Assembly: GCA_021029095.1 (NCBI GenBank)
Contig: JAJOHG010000001.1
Coordinates: 1,736,001-1,800,000 of the forward strand
Source of the DNA: Phellopilus nigrolimitatus
Taxonomy: Eukaryota; Basidiomycota; Agaricomycetes; Hymenochaetales; Hymenochaetaceae
DNA: 64,000 nucleotides
Direction of reading: 5' to 3'
The notes below the pieces were generated by a model. The model had not been told where the DNA came from. It worked only from the letters and a program-made list of their open reading frames with translations, and did not search any database. Positions 1 through 12,588 of the stretch are shown here, piece after piece (within the stretch, counting starts at the first letter, position 1; each line of letters starts with the position of its first letter). Position numbers and translations under genes: made by a program.

Positions 1-1179
1 GGAGGCAAAGGAGGCTGGAGACAGCTCGTCCGACAGTGATAGTGAAAGTGATGAAAGCGATTCGGATGGAGGGAATAAGGAGGCGAAGGGGGGAAGAAGC
101 GCAAACTCGTCAATGCGGCGTCGCCTCCTGCTAAGAAAACTCGTCTTGTGTCAAAGCTTGACGGTGCTAAACCGAGTCGTTCGGCCCAACTGTGGTTTGA
201 CCAAGCTATTTTTAATGGAGTCGACATTGACGCTATCGAAGACGACGAGGAAGAGGATGAAGAGCCAGAGTTGGAAGAAAGTGAGGATTCGAGTGACGAG
301 TCAACCGATGGCCAAGAGGTGAGCAAAGCTCTTGAACATAATCATATCATTCCCGTAACTCAAGTCATTGTTTCAGTCCTTGAATGAAGATGACATTGAA
401 ATCGTCCCTCAAGACAAAGATGGGGATATCGACATGTGGGACGTGGATGGGGTGAACGAGGATGAGCTCAAACAGGTAGAAATTTCGAGTGAGTACCAGT
501 TTCACATATCATCGACGCTTTAGTAAACAACATCATTCAAATCAGAAAATGGGCTAACGACTGTCGAGGCTGTGGCCCTCGCCCAGCAGCTCGTCAACCG
601 CGAGAAGACGAAGACGCAGCTAATTAATGACGGTTTTAACCGCTATTCCTTGAACGCCAAAGACGGCTTGCCTGCCTGGTTCCTCGACGATGAATCGAAG
701 CACTACAAGGCTAATCTTCCGGTGACGAAGGAGGCGATGGACATTCTTCGCGCTAAGCAACGCGCCCTCGATGCGCGTCCGATAAAAAAGGTTGCCGAGG
801 CGAAGGCGCGCAAGAAGTTTAAGGCCGTGCAGAAGTTGCAGAAGGCCATGAAGAAGGCTGAAGGTGTAGTCGAGTCGACGGACATATCGGAGCGCGAAAA
901 GGCGCAGCAGATCCAGAAGCTTATGCTTAAAGGTGCCTCGAAGGCAAAGCAAAAAAAGTCAGAGGTGAAACTGGTTGTGGCGAAGGGTGCGCACAAGGGA
1001 TTGAAAGGCCGGCCGAAGGGCGTGAAGGGGCGGTACCAGATGGTAGATTCGAGAATGAAAAAAGAAGTGCGTTTTTTTCTTTTTCTTTCGTGGAGCCTGC
1101 GCTCATCTGCAACTCGATTTTCTTCCTGCAGGTCCGTGCAAAGAAGCGCCGAGAAAAAGCGAACAAGAAACGCAAGTGA
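1..1179 (+). CDS. SPB1: AdoMet-dependent rRNA methyltransferase SPB1, C-terminal part (5' end missing)
   Basis: Spb1 is a nucleolar FtsJ-type methyltransferase that acts on 25S/28S rRNA during 60S ribosome assembly. Only the C-terminal half lies in the window; the catalytic domain is to the left. Visible are an acidic Ser/Asp/Glu tract (about 20-90), the block QLWFDQAIF (about 190-215), a second acidic segment, and the basic family C-terminal domain from about 570 with [18 protein letters not shown] and LPAWFLDDE, ending in a Lys/Arg tail. Introns fit at 319-376, 489-545 and 1067-1131; the stop is at 1177-1179. The reading frame breaks at the six-G run 88-93: the acidic tract reads in one frame and [12 protein letters not shown] onward in another. 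One missing or extra base there would restore continuity. Convergent with the SLS1-like gene, with 116 bp between stop codons. Identity is secure. Confidence 0.88.
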
Positions 1180-1295
1180 ACTTGGCTTTTCGCTCCTGTT
1201 TCAGATATTGTCTATTATTACTTAGATCCGTAAGCCATTGTACTATACTGTATCACGCTGCAATAGTCCTGTTTAGATAAATTATCGTGTGTTCT

Positions 1296-4200
1296 TTAAT
1301 CTAAGAAACCATCTTCGCTGGAAGATTTACTGCTATCTGGAGAAAAGCGACTTGGCGATGCTTTACTAACTGGTCTGTAGCCCAACGTAGTGAGTCCATC
1401 GATATCCTTGAGGAATTTCTTCCACTGTTCGCTAACCGACGGCTGAGAGCAAGAAATCTACGAAAGCAAGTCTATGATCAGTACGGTATCACCAGCTAAT
1501 GCATGTATGAGCACTGACCTCGCAATTGATCATTTTATGACCTGTCTCGAGATCAGATATGCTCTCGGTCACGGTCGAAATAGGACGGCTGGCCGACTCT
1601 CGATCAGACATTGAGTCGAGATCTTGCTGAGCATAATATGCCACATGGAGAGACTCGACGCTCCGCCGAATGCTAGCGCTTGATTCGAGGATGAATGTTT
1701 CTTTGCCATCTTCGATGAAAAGTGGTGGTTCCGGCTTCTCAGAGTTAGGATTATCTAAACTGTTTATTTGATGCAAGATAAGTGTCAGAGAAGATAAAGT
1801 TTTCAAGACGACACTTACTATTCTTTGAGCGTCGTAAAGTATTTCTGGAGTTCGGGAAGTTCATCGACGGTGAAAGACGTTAGAGCATCAAGAACGGTCA
1901 ACTTGACATCCATCGGCCTGAAACTCCTCGTTAAGTGGTTAGTCCAGGAGCTTAACATGTTTCTCACCGATCCGGGAGGGCAACCAGCAGTTCCAGCTCA
2001 CTACCCCTGCGACATAGAGGCTCTCCGAGGACGTCCACTTGATTTATATGTGAACCATCACGCTCTGGTTCAAAAGATTTCACTGTAGATATGTCGATGG
2101 GAACATCCTCTGTCGTAAAGGGCGCATCACCGATTGACTGCTCTTCGTCAACAGCTTCCGTCGCCTCAACGGAAAAACGTTCCACATCAGCAATAGCATC
2201 CGCCATCGTCTCATCTCCAATACTATCGCCACTCTGCGGGTCGGTAGAGGAGATATCAGACGCCAGCAAAGCGGATGTGTCACTGTCCAATGGATTGAGG
2301 GATCCAGCCAACTCCGCTGCTTGGCTGTTTTCTGACGACGATGAAGTATACGGCCGGTCTTCGATCAAGACCTCATCCAACTCTGTTTTGACAGACTCAG
2401 CAACGTCATTTCCGACAAGAGGACGTTTCGTTTCCGGCTCGGTAACATTCTGCTCGGGCCGCGGGCGTCTCTGCTCAGTGATTACTACCTCAGCAATGAT
2501 TTTCTTTGTTGGTGAGTTACCCGTGGTTTTCACGTCCTTAGCCAACTTCGAGTTTTTTGGTAGAAGACGGTACGTTAGTTGATGAACGATTTTCTCTTGA
2601 GTTGGCGGGGCGTCATGGAGAGGTGAAGGAAGACTTATAAGAGCAATTAATATAAATCAAATATCACTCCTCATAACTTCTTACCTAGGGACAAACAGTC
2701 GATCTGCATTTTTCTCCTCCATCCATTTCATGAATTCCGGATATTTCCAATGCCCTGCGAAAGGTGGAAGTATGCTTGGGCGTTCGTTCGGAGACTTCGC
2801 AACTACTAACACGTGTCCGATTCTAAGCATTGTACTGAATCAGTCCTTGCCAGAGAATAATATCGATAATCACGTACGACGCAGTGACAAGACGAGAGTC
2901 GGAGGGCTCTAATAAGACGTTGCTGATGACATCTTCTACGGTTGATGACACTCTTGAAAAGTTCAGTCACCCCCAATGAATTGACAATTTGAGAAGAATT
3001 TCACATACCCATTTTCAGCGAGAAGTTTCCCACTGCCGTCCGCCAATTCTACTGGAGGCTGGCTATTACTTCCGATTTTGTCTTCTAGCCATTCGCTGAC
3101 TTTTCGGCAGCGAAATGTACTTCCTGACACACCCGTCCATGGCAGCGACCGCTGAGGAAGGAATGGGAATAAAGCGTAGGTATGGGATTTTGTTTCGGAC
3201 GAAGTAGAGGTGTCGTCGGTAGACAGGAGTGCAAATAGAGAGGCGTGAAAGATTCGGTTTATCTATGACGAGAACACAACAGATTGTCAGAAGCTGAATA
3301 TCAAAAGACAAAATGCTCGGACATTGACGGAGGCACGCATGGTTAAACGCTTAGCTGCATCGAGTCGCCGTTGATTATTAGCATAAATTCGGACCTTAGC
3401 AGGTTACCCAAGTCAGGCCAACTGGTACAAATGTAAGCTGTATTTAACGCAACACGCACCTTGCCTTTGTGACCTACATTTTCAATGTAGGCATCAGCAA
3501 TTCGAGACAAGTGTTGCAGATGATTAGGCGTGAAAGGAGTCTTAGACGGAAGTTCCACAATTTCTTCAATTATAGCCTGCGATTATATCGTCGTTTCAAT
3601 TATCTATCAAGAAAACAAGCACGCTCACTTTCTTCCGTTCCGCGATCAACGCTTCCAACCTTCTTAGTGATCCTTTGGAGCCCTCTATCTGAATTGAAAG
3701 TGGGTTTGGAGAAACCGACATGTGGACGTTATAGTCGATGGATATCTGAAGTAGCTCAGATCCGTCTGCACGAATAAAAACTTAGATATCTACAAATAGA
3801 TTACAGGTAGAACATACATACCTCTTCCAAGAAGCAAAAACAATTCCTTGGCAGACATATGAAACGCTGGGTTTTTTTAAGCATCAGCCAAAATTATTGC
3901 ACATTTCGAATTTCAGCTTACATTTTACAAGAATTTCGCTCTTGTCACTCTTCCTTATCTCCACCTCCTTCAAACTATCCCATCCCCAATGTTGCTCCAT
4001 AATGAACTTAGCATAATCCTCTTTTCTCTGCTTTGCACTGGCCCATGCCGAATCTAGCTTGAGCTCCTGTACAAAACGCCGTAACTGGGTTCTGCTGAAA
4101 GTACGGCAAAGACGGTGGAGAAGCTCTGTATAAGCTGCTGCATAACGCGGAGAGTCTGAAGAAGGACGTTTCCGCGGATTCAATTGAAGAAGGTCATTCA

Positions 4201-4546
4201 ACGTGGGCTCGATTCCTCCTGCACGCAGAGACGCAAGGTAAGTGTCGACCTTGTTAGGACCTGAACGACGCTTGTCGGAGTCCTTCTCGTCAGCACCAGA
4301 TCTCAGCTTCTTATCTTTTTTGTTAATGGACACTCCCGCTTCGTCAGGTCTCGAGTGAGAGGTCTCGCTGGAGGTGGGGTCGTCCGTATGGTCGTCTAGA
4401 TGCGAAGCAGAGGACGCGACTGTTTCGTCATAGGACGTGTCTAAAGGTCGATGCTGCTGGAGAGCGGCAGAATGAGATGAGTACAGGCGACGGCGACACT
4501 GATGGCGGCATAGGAGTCGCAGAGAGATATGCAATTGACGCTGCAT
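1296..4546 (-). CDS. SLS1: SLS1-like mitochondrial inner-membrane regulator
   Basis: The likely role, known for the SLS family, is coupling mitochondrial transcription and translation at the inner membrane. The first exon (4546 down to about 3920) starts MQRQLHISLRLLCRHQCRRR, an Arg-rich mitochondrial presequence. A family-like N-terminal block follows (LRRFVQELKL and MEQHWGWDSLKEVE), then a KH-like stretch split by introns (SAKELFLLLGR, DGSELLQISIDYNVHMSVS, LRRLEALIAERKK). Later exons hold the C-terminal region (FHASLFALLSTDDTS, SEWLEDKIG, WKYPEFMKWMEEK), a long acidic Ser/Thr-rich stretch (about 2545-1964) and a final exon ending EDGFLD at 1296-1298. About ten short introns are needed. The start at 4546 is chosen because it opens the presequence. 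The family is inferred from domain order and the KH-like segment, not from a search. Confidence 0.6.
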
Positions 4547-5139
4547 GTAACCTCGAGTGTAAGTGTCTGTAGACAGCGAAGGCGCAAAATATGGAAGTGT
4601 GACCAGTGTCGATCATTTGCCTCTTTAGACCATGCGCGTTTTGGCAACACAGGACATTCTTTCACTAAAATGAAAGAATTGATGTTTTGGAATCAAAATA
4701 TATATGTCATACTATTATTGTTTGATTTGACTGGTTCCCGACTACTTTGGAGGCACTTTTTCCACGTCTATCGCTTACGGGCTTGAGCCGTTGAACTCGT
4801 GCAGACTTAATTGGTGTCACTGTAGCTATACATAGTCGTCAATTGCTCTTACATAGCTTCTGCATTCACTTTAAAAAATATATGAAGGTTCGGGACCGTC
4901 TTTCTCGTTAATGATAATGGTCCTTTAACATAATTTGACTGTATACAAACCTCGCTCTCTCTCTCGCAAATCGCGAGATCCCATTCATCGATGAAATTAA
5001 AAATGAAAAATAATATGTTCGTTATGGTACCATAAATACATTCGCTGCCTCACAAGATACAGTCGGTCGTTCCTTCGTGAGGATTCCCGGCCACCGCCTT
5101 CCAGATCAAATGCCCCTGAGTGTGCTTGCTTCATGTTCG
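4547..5139. other. Intergenic region, no gene seen
   Basis: Promoter side of the SLS1-like gene and 3' side of the GIT1-like gene. It is AT-rich with no splice-able conserved reading frame. Short frames here have no domain resemblance. Confidence 0.6.
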
Positions 5140-7724
5140 TTACACAACCTCCCCTTTCTCACTAGAGGCTTCCTCGCTATCTTGGGCACTGTTCGCTTTG
5201 ACTACGAGCGCACGGTCGTCATCTTCCCCGACCTCACCTTCCCACCCATGTTCCGCGAGATATTTGAGGAAAGCCGCATCTTCGTCCGCCAGGTCCACAC
5301 CGGTCATGTCAGGAACGAAGAAGTATGTGACCAGAACTCCACTGACACCGCAGATAGCGGCAATAATGAAAGTCCACCTTAAAATACAAAAGTAGTCAAT
5401 TAAAAAGACGGACATGACAAAATCGCCTGAACATACTTCTTGCCGAGGTTGATCTGGATCGGCGTGAACGCTTGTGTCCCGACGGCAGCACCCGTCTTGC
5501 CGATGGCTGCGCTCAGACCATAGCAGGTACCGCGCACCGGGGTCGCGAACGATCTAATATACACAGAAAGCACTTCAGTCAACATCTACATTTTAGTTGT
5601 CATAAGCACGTACTCGGCACTAACGAGACCCAACATATCTCCAGGGCCCTTTGTTCAATGTCAAAAATTCGATTTAAGTTGACAGAAGTTACAGGCCGCT
5701 GACCATATTACCAAAGGATTGCACCAATCCATAACTGATAACGTTTCAGTTTGATGTTTAAATTTGACCCATAAACACTTACAAAATAACGAAGAGAGGT
5801 ATTATCTTTGTAATTCTTTCATAAGACAGGCCGATGATCAAGCCTGAAGCGCGGAAAAGGCTTAATGTTCAGGAAAGTGTAATATTTTCGGCTGGTCAAA
5901 ACATACCAAAAATCAAGTAACCGCTGAATCCAAGCATCATCTGTCAAAGTACATTAGTTGTAGCATATCGTCAAAGCAGTCCGGTGGCGTAGAAAATGAC
6001 GGATTGCACAACCGATCGGCATTTCCAAACGAGCAAGAACAGGAGCCTTTTCTTTGGCAATGCCGACCGCTTACACAGTTCGTCTTTTTCTTCATGCGTA
6101 TGCGCCTAGCCGAGTTTTCGGGCTTACTGTGTAACGTCGGCCTAGCCGGTTGCACAAGAATGCGCCAACGAAAACACCCGGGAGGGCAATAATACCAAGA
6201 AGCAGCTGCCATTCTGCGGTGCGCTTGATGTCGTTATTCTTGATCACGCTGGAGATAATGGATCCTGAGAACACCTGCGAGTAATTTAACATACTCGACT
6301 CCGTTAGATGATTTTAGAGATCCTCTCACGCCGTTTGGAAATGATACAAAGTCATAAAGAAACCTGAAATGAGTAGTAGAGTTTAGTTGGAGAGTAAAGA
6401 TATGGCAGAAATTGAATGCAAAAAAAAAGTTGGATCGAGGATTGAAGTAGGTTTATAACCAGCCGTCGTTGAATTGTATTGAACGATGTTGTTGATGACC
6501 ATTCAAACATCAATGACAGATGGTTACGAGACTAGGATTGAGAATCAAAAGAGAGACATACCATGCTCCGCAAGTTCCAATCAATGACTTCCAATAGCGC
6601 TTCAAAGTTAGCCAATAAGGTACGCGGTCTGGATTGTTCTGTAAGCCGCGTCCGACTGTGCAGAGAACACACTCACGTTTGATAGCCCCCTTCTTATACA
6701 ACTTCGAACTAAGCATCCTCAAGCGAAAGAAGAATACAGTAACCGGAAGCAAGATCCCAATGCCGAAGCAGACTCGCCAGACTGTGGGAAGATGGTCCTC
6801 GCCAGCAGCAGAGAGGACTATAAGGAAAACGGCGACGGCTATGGGTCCACCGATCTGAGAACACAGTCGATTACATCATGGAAAGCAGAATTCGTGATAC
6901 ACTTACACTCAAAACGAAATTGGTGACCATAATGAAAACTAATCGACAATGACTCGATAAGAACTAATACAAGTAAAAGTAAGAGACAAGAACTCACCTG
7001 GTCCACGCTGCTTGACCATCTTCTCGTTAGCAGCTTCACTTGCGCTAGTTGACGAAGCAGGATATTCTCCGCCCACTCCCTGTGTTTTAGGAAAGACATT
7101 ATAGTTTAATGATTTCCCGTAGGATATAATTCCAAATTATCACTTACAACGCCTGTGATACCTCTCGCGAGCGTGAGACACCAAAATAGACCTTGAACGT
7201 TTCCATTTGCGCCATGGGCCGCGGTACCGATGGTAGCGCCGATGATGATCAGAAGTGTGGTGGTCACCAAAGCTACTTTGCGGCCTATACGATCGCAAAC
7301 AAGGCCGACGACGACTTGTCCAATGATTGCCCCTGAAAGATAAGCAGCTTCTTAATTTTCGCAAAAGTCGAACAGTTTCGCTACTTACCAACCAAGAGCG
7401 AGTTGGAAACTCGCGTAGACACGTCTGCGGTGTAAGCAGTCGGATACAATTTCTTGAACACGACATTGGACATGGTCATGAGGTTATTCTGGTCTAAAAA
7501 CCATTTTATAGTGAGATTCTGCCAGTAAAACTGAAATAGTGATTTTAGAAATTACAGCCATCGCTGATTAGACCGAACCCAGCAGCAGCTAAAGTGAAGT
7601 ACGCGCTGAGTCTCTGGCGAGGATCGACGTCAACGGGCACAACGCGGTTCTGCACATGATTGACATCCTTGGCTGGCAGTATGTCGCTGGCGTTATCCTT
7701 CGTCACTGAGCTCTTGGAGGCCAT
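5140..7724 (-). CDS. GIT1: GIT1-like glycerophosphodiester/phosphate transporter (MFS)
   Basis: A major facilitator of the phosphate:H+ symporter branch, expected in the plasma membrane importing glycerophosphoinositol, glycerophosphocholine or phosphate. From the N-terminus: a short hydrophilic head, a first helix (YFTLAAAGFGLISDG), the loop-2/3 signature VGLVCDRIGRK, GVGGEYPASSTSASE in place of the GGDYPLSAT of true Pho84 proteins, a central loop (SKLYKKGAIKR), the segment CGAWFLYDFVSFPNGVFSG, a second RxGRR-type loop (LCNRLGRRYT) and the late block SFATPVRGTCYGLSAAIGKT. The tail is hydrophilic and ends GEVV. The GEYP form and the FLYDFV segment favour Git1 over Pho84; the exact substrate cannot be told. 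About nine introns. MASKS at 7724 is preferred as start; an in-frame ATG at 7766 is possible. Two CACGTG boxes lie upstream. Confidence 0.8.
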
Positions 7725-7824
7725 CTCGTCGCTGCTCTCGATGGCAATGTGCAAGAGAGGGCACACACAGAGCTCATCATTCCTTGGCCGCTAAAGTAGG
7801 GAGTGTGCATCTGCTCGACAAACA

Positions 7825-7830
7825 CACGTG
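7825..7830. promoter_or_regulatory. CACGTG E-box, proximal to GIT1-like gene
   Basis: A perfect CACGTG about 100 bp upstream of the GIT1-like start. Pho4-type bHLH factors bind this core in yeast phosphate-regulated promoters. A regulatory role here is inference. Confidence 0.35.
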
Positions 7831-8319
7831 CGTCCTCGGCTTTGATTGTCGTGATGGCTTGATGGCGGTTGCGGAAAACGTTCTGCCGCCGGCGCAGTGC
7901 TCATTGCTCACCGCCGACGCATTGAGCTTCTGCTATGGCCTTCGATATGCTTTGGCAGCTTGAAGGCATCGTATTTTCAACCAAATGGTCAAACATATTC
8001 TGACAATATCTGTGCTCAAATGCAAACGAATGGATCGATTCTGGGTCGCCCTACGTCGAATCTAGGTTTGCTCATTCGCCTCCTATCATTTTGTGTTCTT
8101 GCTCGGTGCCTAGATATGCTTTCCGGGACGATCTCAGTTCAATGAACGTGGGTTTGGGTCGAAATTAAGCACGCCATCGACTTCGTGCACAGTGACCACA
8201 GTGACCACTCAACCATATTCAATGACTTACTTCTGGTCTAGACTTATTTCGAAACAAATTTAGATTTCATTTACACATTGAGGCAATATACTCCGTAATA
8301 ACTGCTCGAAGTCGCTGTC

Positions 8320-8325
8320 CACGTG
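8320..8325. promoter_or_regulatory. CACGTG E-box, distal to GIT1-like gene
   Basis: A second perfect CACGTG about 600 bp upstream of the GIT1-like start. A hexamer occurs by chance about once per 4 kb, so the pair is suggestive only. Confidence 0.25.
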
Positions 8326-8475
8326 AGCATGGTTGTTAGTGGGTTCGCAAGTGAGATCGGGCGCATTTCAGGTGCCTTTTTCATTTCCGTTCACCTAATC
8401 GTTAGCCGCGTGCATCCGAGCGTCCCATACATGATATACTGCCGACTGGAGATCAGACTCATCCGACTCGGACTC

Positions 8476-8763
8476 TTACTTCTTTCTGCTTGTTGTGCTG
8501 TCACTCTTCGACTTCTGCAAGGCCAACTTGAAATGTAAGCTTTTCGGTACCGGAACGTGGTATGCAGATATCCAGGCACTTCGCACGATAATAAACGGCT
8601 GTACATGTACCTCGTCATCGACGGGTGCGAGAGGAGCCCTCAGACCATTCGACGGTCGACCAACTGGATCGAATCGGCCGACGGGTGATTCCGCGATGTT
8701 TAATCCGATAAGATTACCGTGGAGTCCCCTGACACCCACACGTAATCCAATCCTATGACTCAT
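8476..8763 (-). CDS. Possible small hypothetical protein (95 codons)
   Basis: An uninterrupted frame starting MSHRIGLRVGV and ending in a basic tail, alone in the long divergent intergenic region. It has no signal peptide, transmembrane segment or family motif I recognise, and no clear introns. The opposite strand has an equally long open frame, which argues against either being real. Listed only because the region is otherwise empty. Confidence 0.15.
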   Translation of the reverse strand: MSHRIGLRVGVRGLHGNLIGLNIAESPVGRFDPVGRPSNGLRAPLAPVDDEVHVQPFIIVRSAWISAYHVPVPKSLHFKLALQKSKSDSTTSRKK

Positions 8764-9443
8764 CCCAGGACGTGATTGACGCGAAGCCTTCTTGCTGTGA
8801 ACGCCTGTTCTAACTCTCCTCGTCGCGAGGAGGGAAAGAAAGCCGAAAATCTTTACATAGCATATATATTATGTTGCCTGCATCATCCCTGCGCCGCTAC
8901 CGACAGTCTGTCGTTCTGTCACTGTTAATTTGACTGTGATCAATTGTTCTGCTTTACCCTTGACGGAGAACTCTGGGAAAACAATGTAAAATAAGCAACT
9001 GAAAGCGCTTTAGCCCGCTAATTGTTTCCCCCTCCCCCTAGAACAGGGAGTCTCAGACTCCCAGCCAGTCCGATGAAAAGGCAATCTAGATATTTGCAAG
9101 CCCGCGCTGATCTGTGATCGCAGCCTGTACAAATGAGCTTGTAACAGATCGAGGCTTAAGCTCGGTGCGAAGGTAACTTTCAGAATGCTCCACAGTTAAT
9201 TAAAAATTAAGACATGGGTATGGCTATAACATTTAGCCTCCAGTTGCAGTGGTGCTATAAATCACTGTTTAAATCGAGCCACAACAATATCTTTGCGAGG
9301 TGAAATTACTCATTACATAATTACGTTTTGACCGTTTTGGTGACGTGCGTGGGAAAAGACTCGCGAAAAGTTGTCGTCGCCGAGCACATCGCGCACGGCG
9401 TTGACAACACGCCTCACCGATTTTATCGCCCGACGCTACAAAA

Positions 9444-12392
9444 ATGCCCGTCCCCAACGGATTCTCGCACCTCAATGATGACGAAATCGACTACTCAGAC
9501 ATCGAGGCCAAGTGCGTGGCAATTTCCCTCGTTGATAGCTTTTGAGAATCACAGAACTGAGTCTATGCTCTTGGTAGATACAATGTCGAGCTCGAGGAGG
9601 GCTTTGACAACATTTTACTCGTCGACGGTGTGCCGATTATCGACAAGTCAAAACTCGAAAAGCTGGTCTTGAAGATCAGCAAGGAATTCGGAAAGAGGGG
9701 CGCTCAGATTAAGCCCGACAACATCTTCGTTCCTTGGGACGAGGCGAAGGGGAAAAACAAGGGGTACGTCTGGCTAAGATTTTGAACAGTTTAGTTCTGC
9801 GAAGGACTCATTTTTATTTGCTATCGACGTGTTAAGTTTTGTATTCATGGAGTTCAAGACGCCCGATGATGCAATATACGCGCTGAATGCCATGCACGGG
9901 CACCCATTTGACGCGAAGCATACGTTCCTCATCAACCGCTTCTCGGATGTCGAGAGATATATCGAACTGGACGAGACCTATGTGGAGCCCGAGCCCGAAA
10001 CTTATCAGCCAAAGGTACATATGCAGAAAATGCCTGTCAACGATCACGATTGACTTTATTCGTTGTTGCAGGAACACTTACGCGCATGGCTCGCAGACCC
10101 GCAGGGCCGCGACCAGTACGTGACCTACAGAGGGGACGATGTTGGCATTCATTGGCAAGGAAAGCCTTCTCAGTCTGAGGTTGCCTACGAAAGACAGGTA
10201 TGTGGCGTTCACTTTCGTGTTCATATGGCGCTCTTTCGCTCTTTTAATTTATGGTATATTTTAATACAATGACTAATGCAATACATTTAGAACTGGACAG
10301 ACCTCTATGTTTCATGGTCTCCACAGGGCACATTGCTCGCTACGCTGCACCGGCAAGGTGTGAGGCTGTGGGGCGGCCCATCGTGGTCACCAGTTCAGAA
10401 ATTCGCACATCCGCTTGTGAAACTGATCGACTTCTCACCCAACGAACGCTACCTTGCGACCTGGTCTAATGAGGCAATCGTGATCCCGGAAGGCGCTCCG
10501 CAGGGCCCGCAGTATCTTTCGCATGATGACGAAGGTAACAGCATCGCCGTGTGGGACATCAAAACCGGCAACCTTTTGCGTACATTCCATGCGTCGGTCG
10601 CACTCACAACAACGAACGGTGCGGGCGATGATGGCATCGGAGGCGCGAAGAAACAGCAGATGCAGTGGCCCGCTCTGAAATGGAGCGCAGACGATCGCTA
10701 TGTTGCGCGTATGACTGCCGGGCAACAGATCAGTGTGTACGAACTGCCGGGAATGGGCCTTCTTGACAAAAAGAGCATCAAGATTGAGGGTGTCGTGGAC
10801 TTCGAATGGTGTCCTTTGAGCGACCGTGACCGCGAGGAGCTCGAGAAAGAAGCGAAGGGCGGCGTGGCATCATTGAAGGGAAAGAAACCGAAGGAGAACA
10901 TGCTGGCTTATTGGACGCCAGAGGTGGGAAACCAGCCCGCTCGTGTATCGGTCATGAACATTCCTAGTCGCTCTGTATTGCGATCGAAGAACTTGTTTAA
11001 CGTGTCAGAGGTATGTTCTCCCAAACCTCTCTACATACTCGGAACCGGCTCGAAAGCGGGTCCGCAGCTGGGTTGGAGCCAGAAGAAAAGGGAAGGGGGA
11101 CTGATGGATTTTTTTTGTAGTGCAAGCTCTATTGGCAGAACCAAGGTGATTTCTTGTGTGTTAAGGTTGACAGACACACCAAGACGAAAAAGTCGATATT
11201 TTGCAATCTGGAAATCTTCCTTGTGCGGGAAAAGGACTTCCCCGTTGAGGTTGTCGAGCTCAAAGGTGTGTGCCTGGTCTTTTATCTTCTGTCCTGATTT
11301 ACACACGCTTGTGTACTCCTGCGACGCGGCCATTGGTGACTTGTCGTGCTTGTTTCCTTGTGACTGGTCCGTTGGATCTTGGGCTCTCACTGATTTACTG
11401 GGTGACAGATACTGTTACCGACTTTTCATGGGAGCCGAAGGGTGAACGTTTCGCAATTGTGTCGAGTAATGACCCGAACCTGGGCAACCCCGGCCCTGGG
11501 ATCACCATCAAGACAGATGTCAGCTTCTACCAGCTGGAGCGTGGGAAGGGTGACTTTAAATTGTTGAGTGAGTTATGATTTGCATTGCCGTTTTGATTGA
11601 GGCTGACGTGCCTGACGCGTACTCCTAGAGGCGCTTCCCATGCGTACAAGCAATACGATTCGGTGGTCGCCGCGAGGCCGACATGTGGTTTTGGCGACGG
11701 TAGGATCGTCGTCCAAGTCTGAACTGGAGTTCTGGGACCTCGATTTCAACACTGACGACATTAGTGGGCGTCGCGAAGGAGCGAAAGAAGAATGGGGGGC
11801 AGGAATTTCGCATCTCGGGACGTCTGATCACTATGGAGTAACGGATGTGGAATGGGACCCATCGGGGCGGTACCTTGCCACGAGTGCGAGCGCTTGGAGA
11901 CACACGGTATGTTGTTTTTCCGTGCGAGACTCTCAGGCTTATAAGGGGCGAAGTGTGCGAGGGATCATATCTGACGAAATTTGTATTGTTTGTGATTAGC
12001 TGGAAAACGGTTACGCGATTTGGGACTTTAAAGGACAGGAGATGCAGAAACAAATTCTGGATCGGTTCAAGCAGTTCCTGTGGAGGCCACGGCCGAAGAC
12101 GTTGGTGTCGAAGGACAAGCAGCGACAGATACGGAAGAACCTGAAAGAGTACAGCCGGGCGTTCGACGAAGAGGATGCGGCGGAGGAGAGCAACGTGAGC
12201 GCGGAGCTGATTGCGCAGCGGAAGCGGCTGGTGGACGAATGGAATGCGTGGCGGGCGAAGTGCCGAAAGGAATTGGGTGAAGAACGGCTACTGAAGAAGA
12301 AGGGACGGGAAGTCGAGGCGGAGGCGAAAGAAGAGATTGCGATTGAACTGGACGAGGTGATCGAGCAGACGGAAGAGGTGGTGGAAGACTAA
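9444..12392 (+). CDS. PRT1: Eukaryotic translation initiation factor 3 subunit b
   Basis: The eIF3 core scaffold that binds eIF3a/g/i on the 40S subunit during start-codon scanning. Start [24 protein letters not shown] is typical of fungal eIF3b. An RRM follows ([20 protein letters not shown] and [19 protein letters not shown] with RNP-like residues, interrupted by introns at about 9512-9577 and 9762-9834). Then comes the eIF3b/eIF2A beta-propeller ([66 protein letters not shown], [16 protein letters not shown]) and the C-terminal block [14 protein letters not shown]...[10 protein letters not shown] with a charged helix binding eIF3i/g. It ends VVED at 12392. Eight or so short introns; no frame break. 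HapX starts 196 bp downstream on the same strand. Confidence 0.95.
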
Positions 12393-12588
12393 GTGATTAC
12401 ATAATGTGTGTATGTAGATATGTACGGGAGTGACCGGAGTCCTGTTTTGATAATCTAATCTGTGTCGGCGATAAATTTAAGGTGGACAGTCACTCAGCTC
12501 AGCTCAGCCTCGCGAGTGTTGTGGTCGCGCGCTCAATTGCTCATATACGCTGCGTCGCACAGGCTATCTCCACCCGCCCTCCCTCCTA

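Larger units (their letters stand above)
7725..9443. other. Large divergent intergenic region between GIT1-like gene and eIF3b
   Basis: This 1.7 kb stretch separates two divergent start codons. It contains two CACGTG hexamers, annotated separately, and a 95-codon minus-strand frame at 8476-8763 that has no recognisable domain. I see no conserved protein, tRNA or mobile element. The part nearest 9444 is the eIF3b promoter and leader. Confidence 0.6.
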
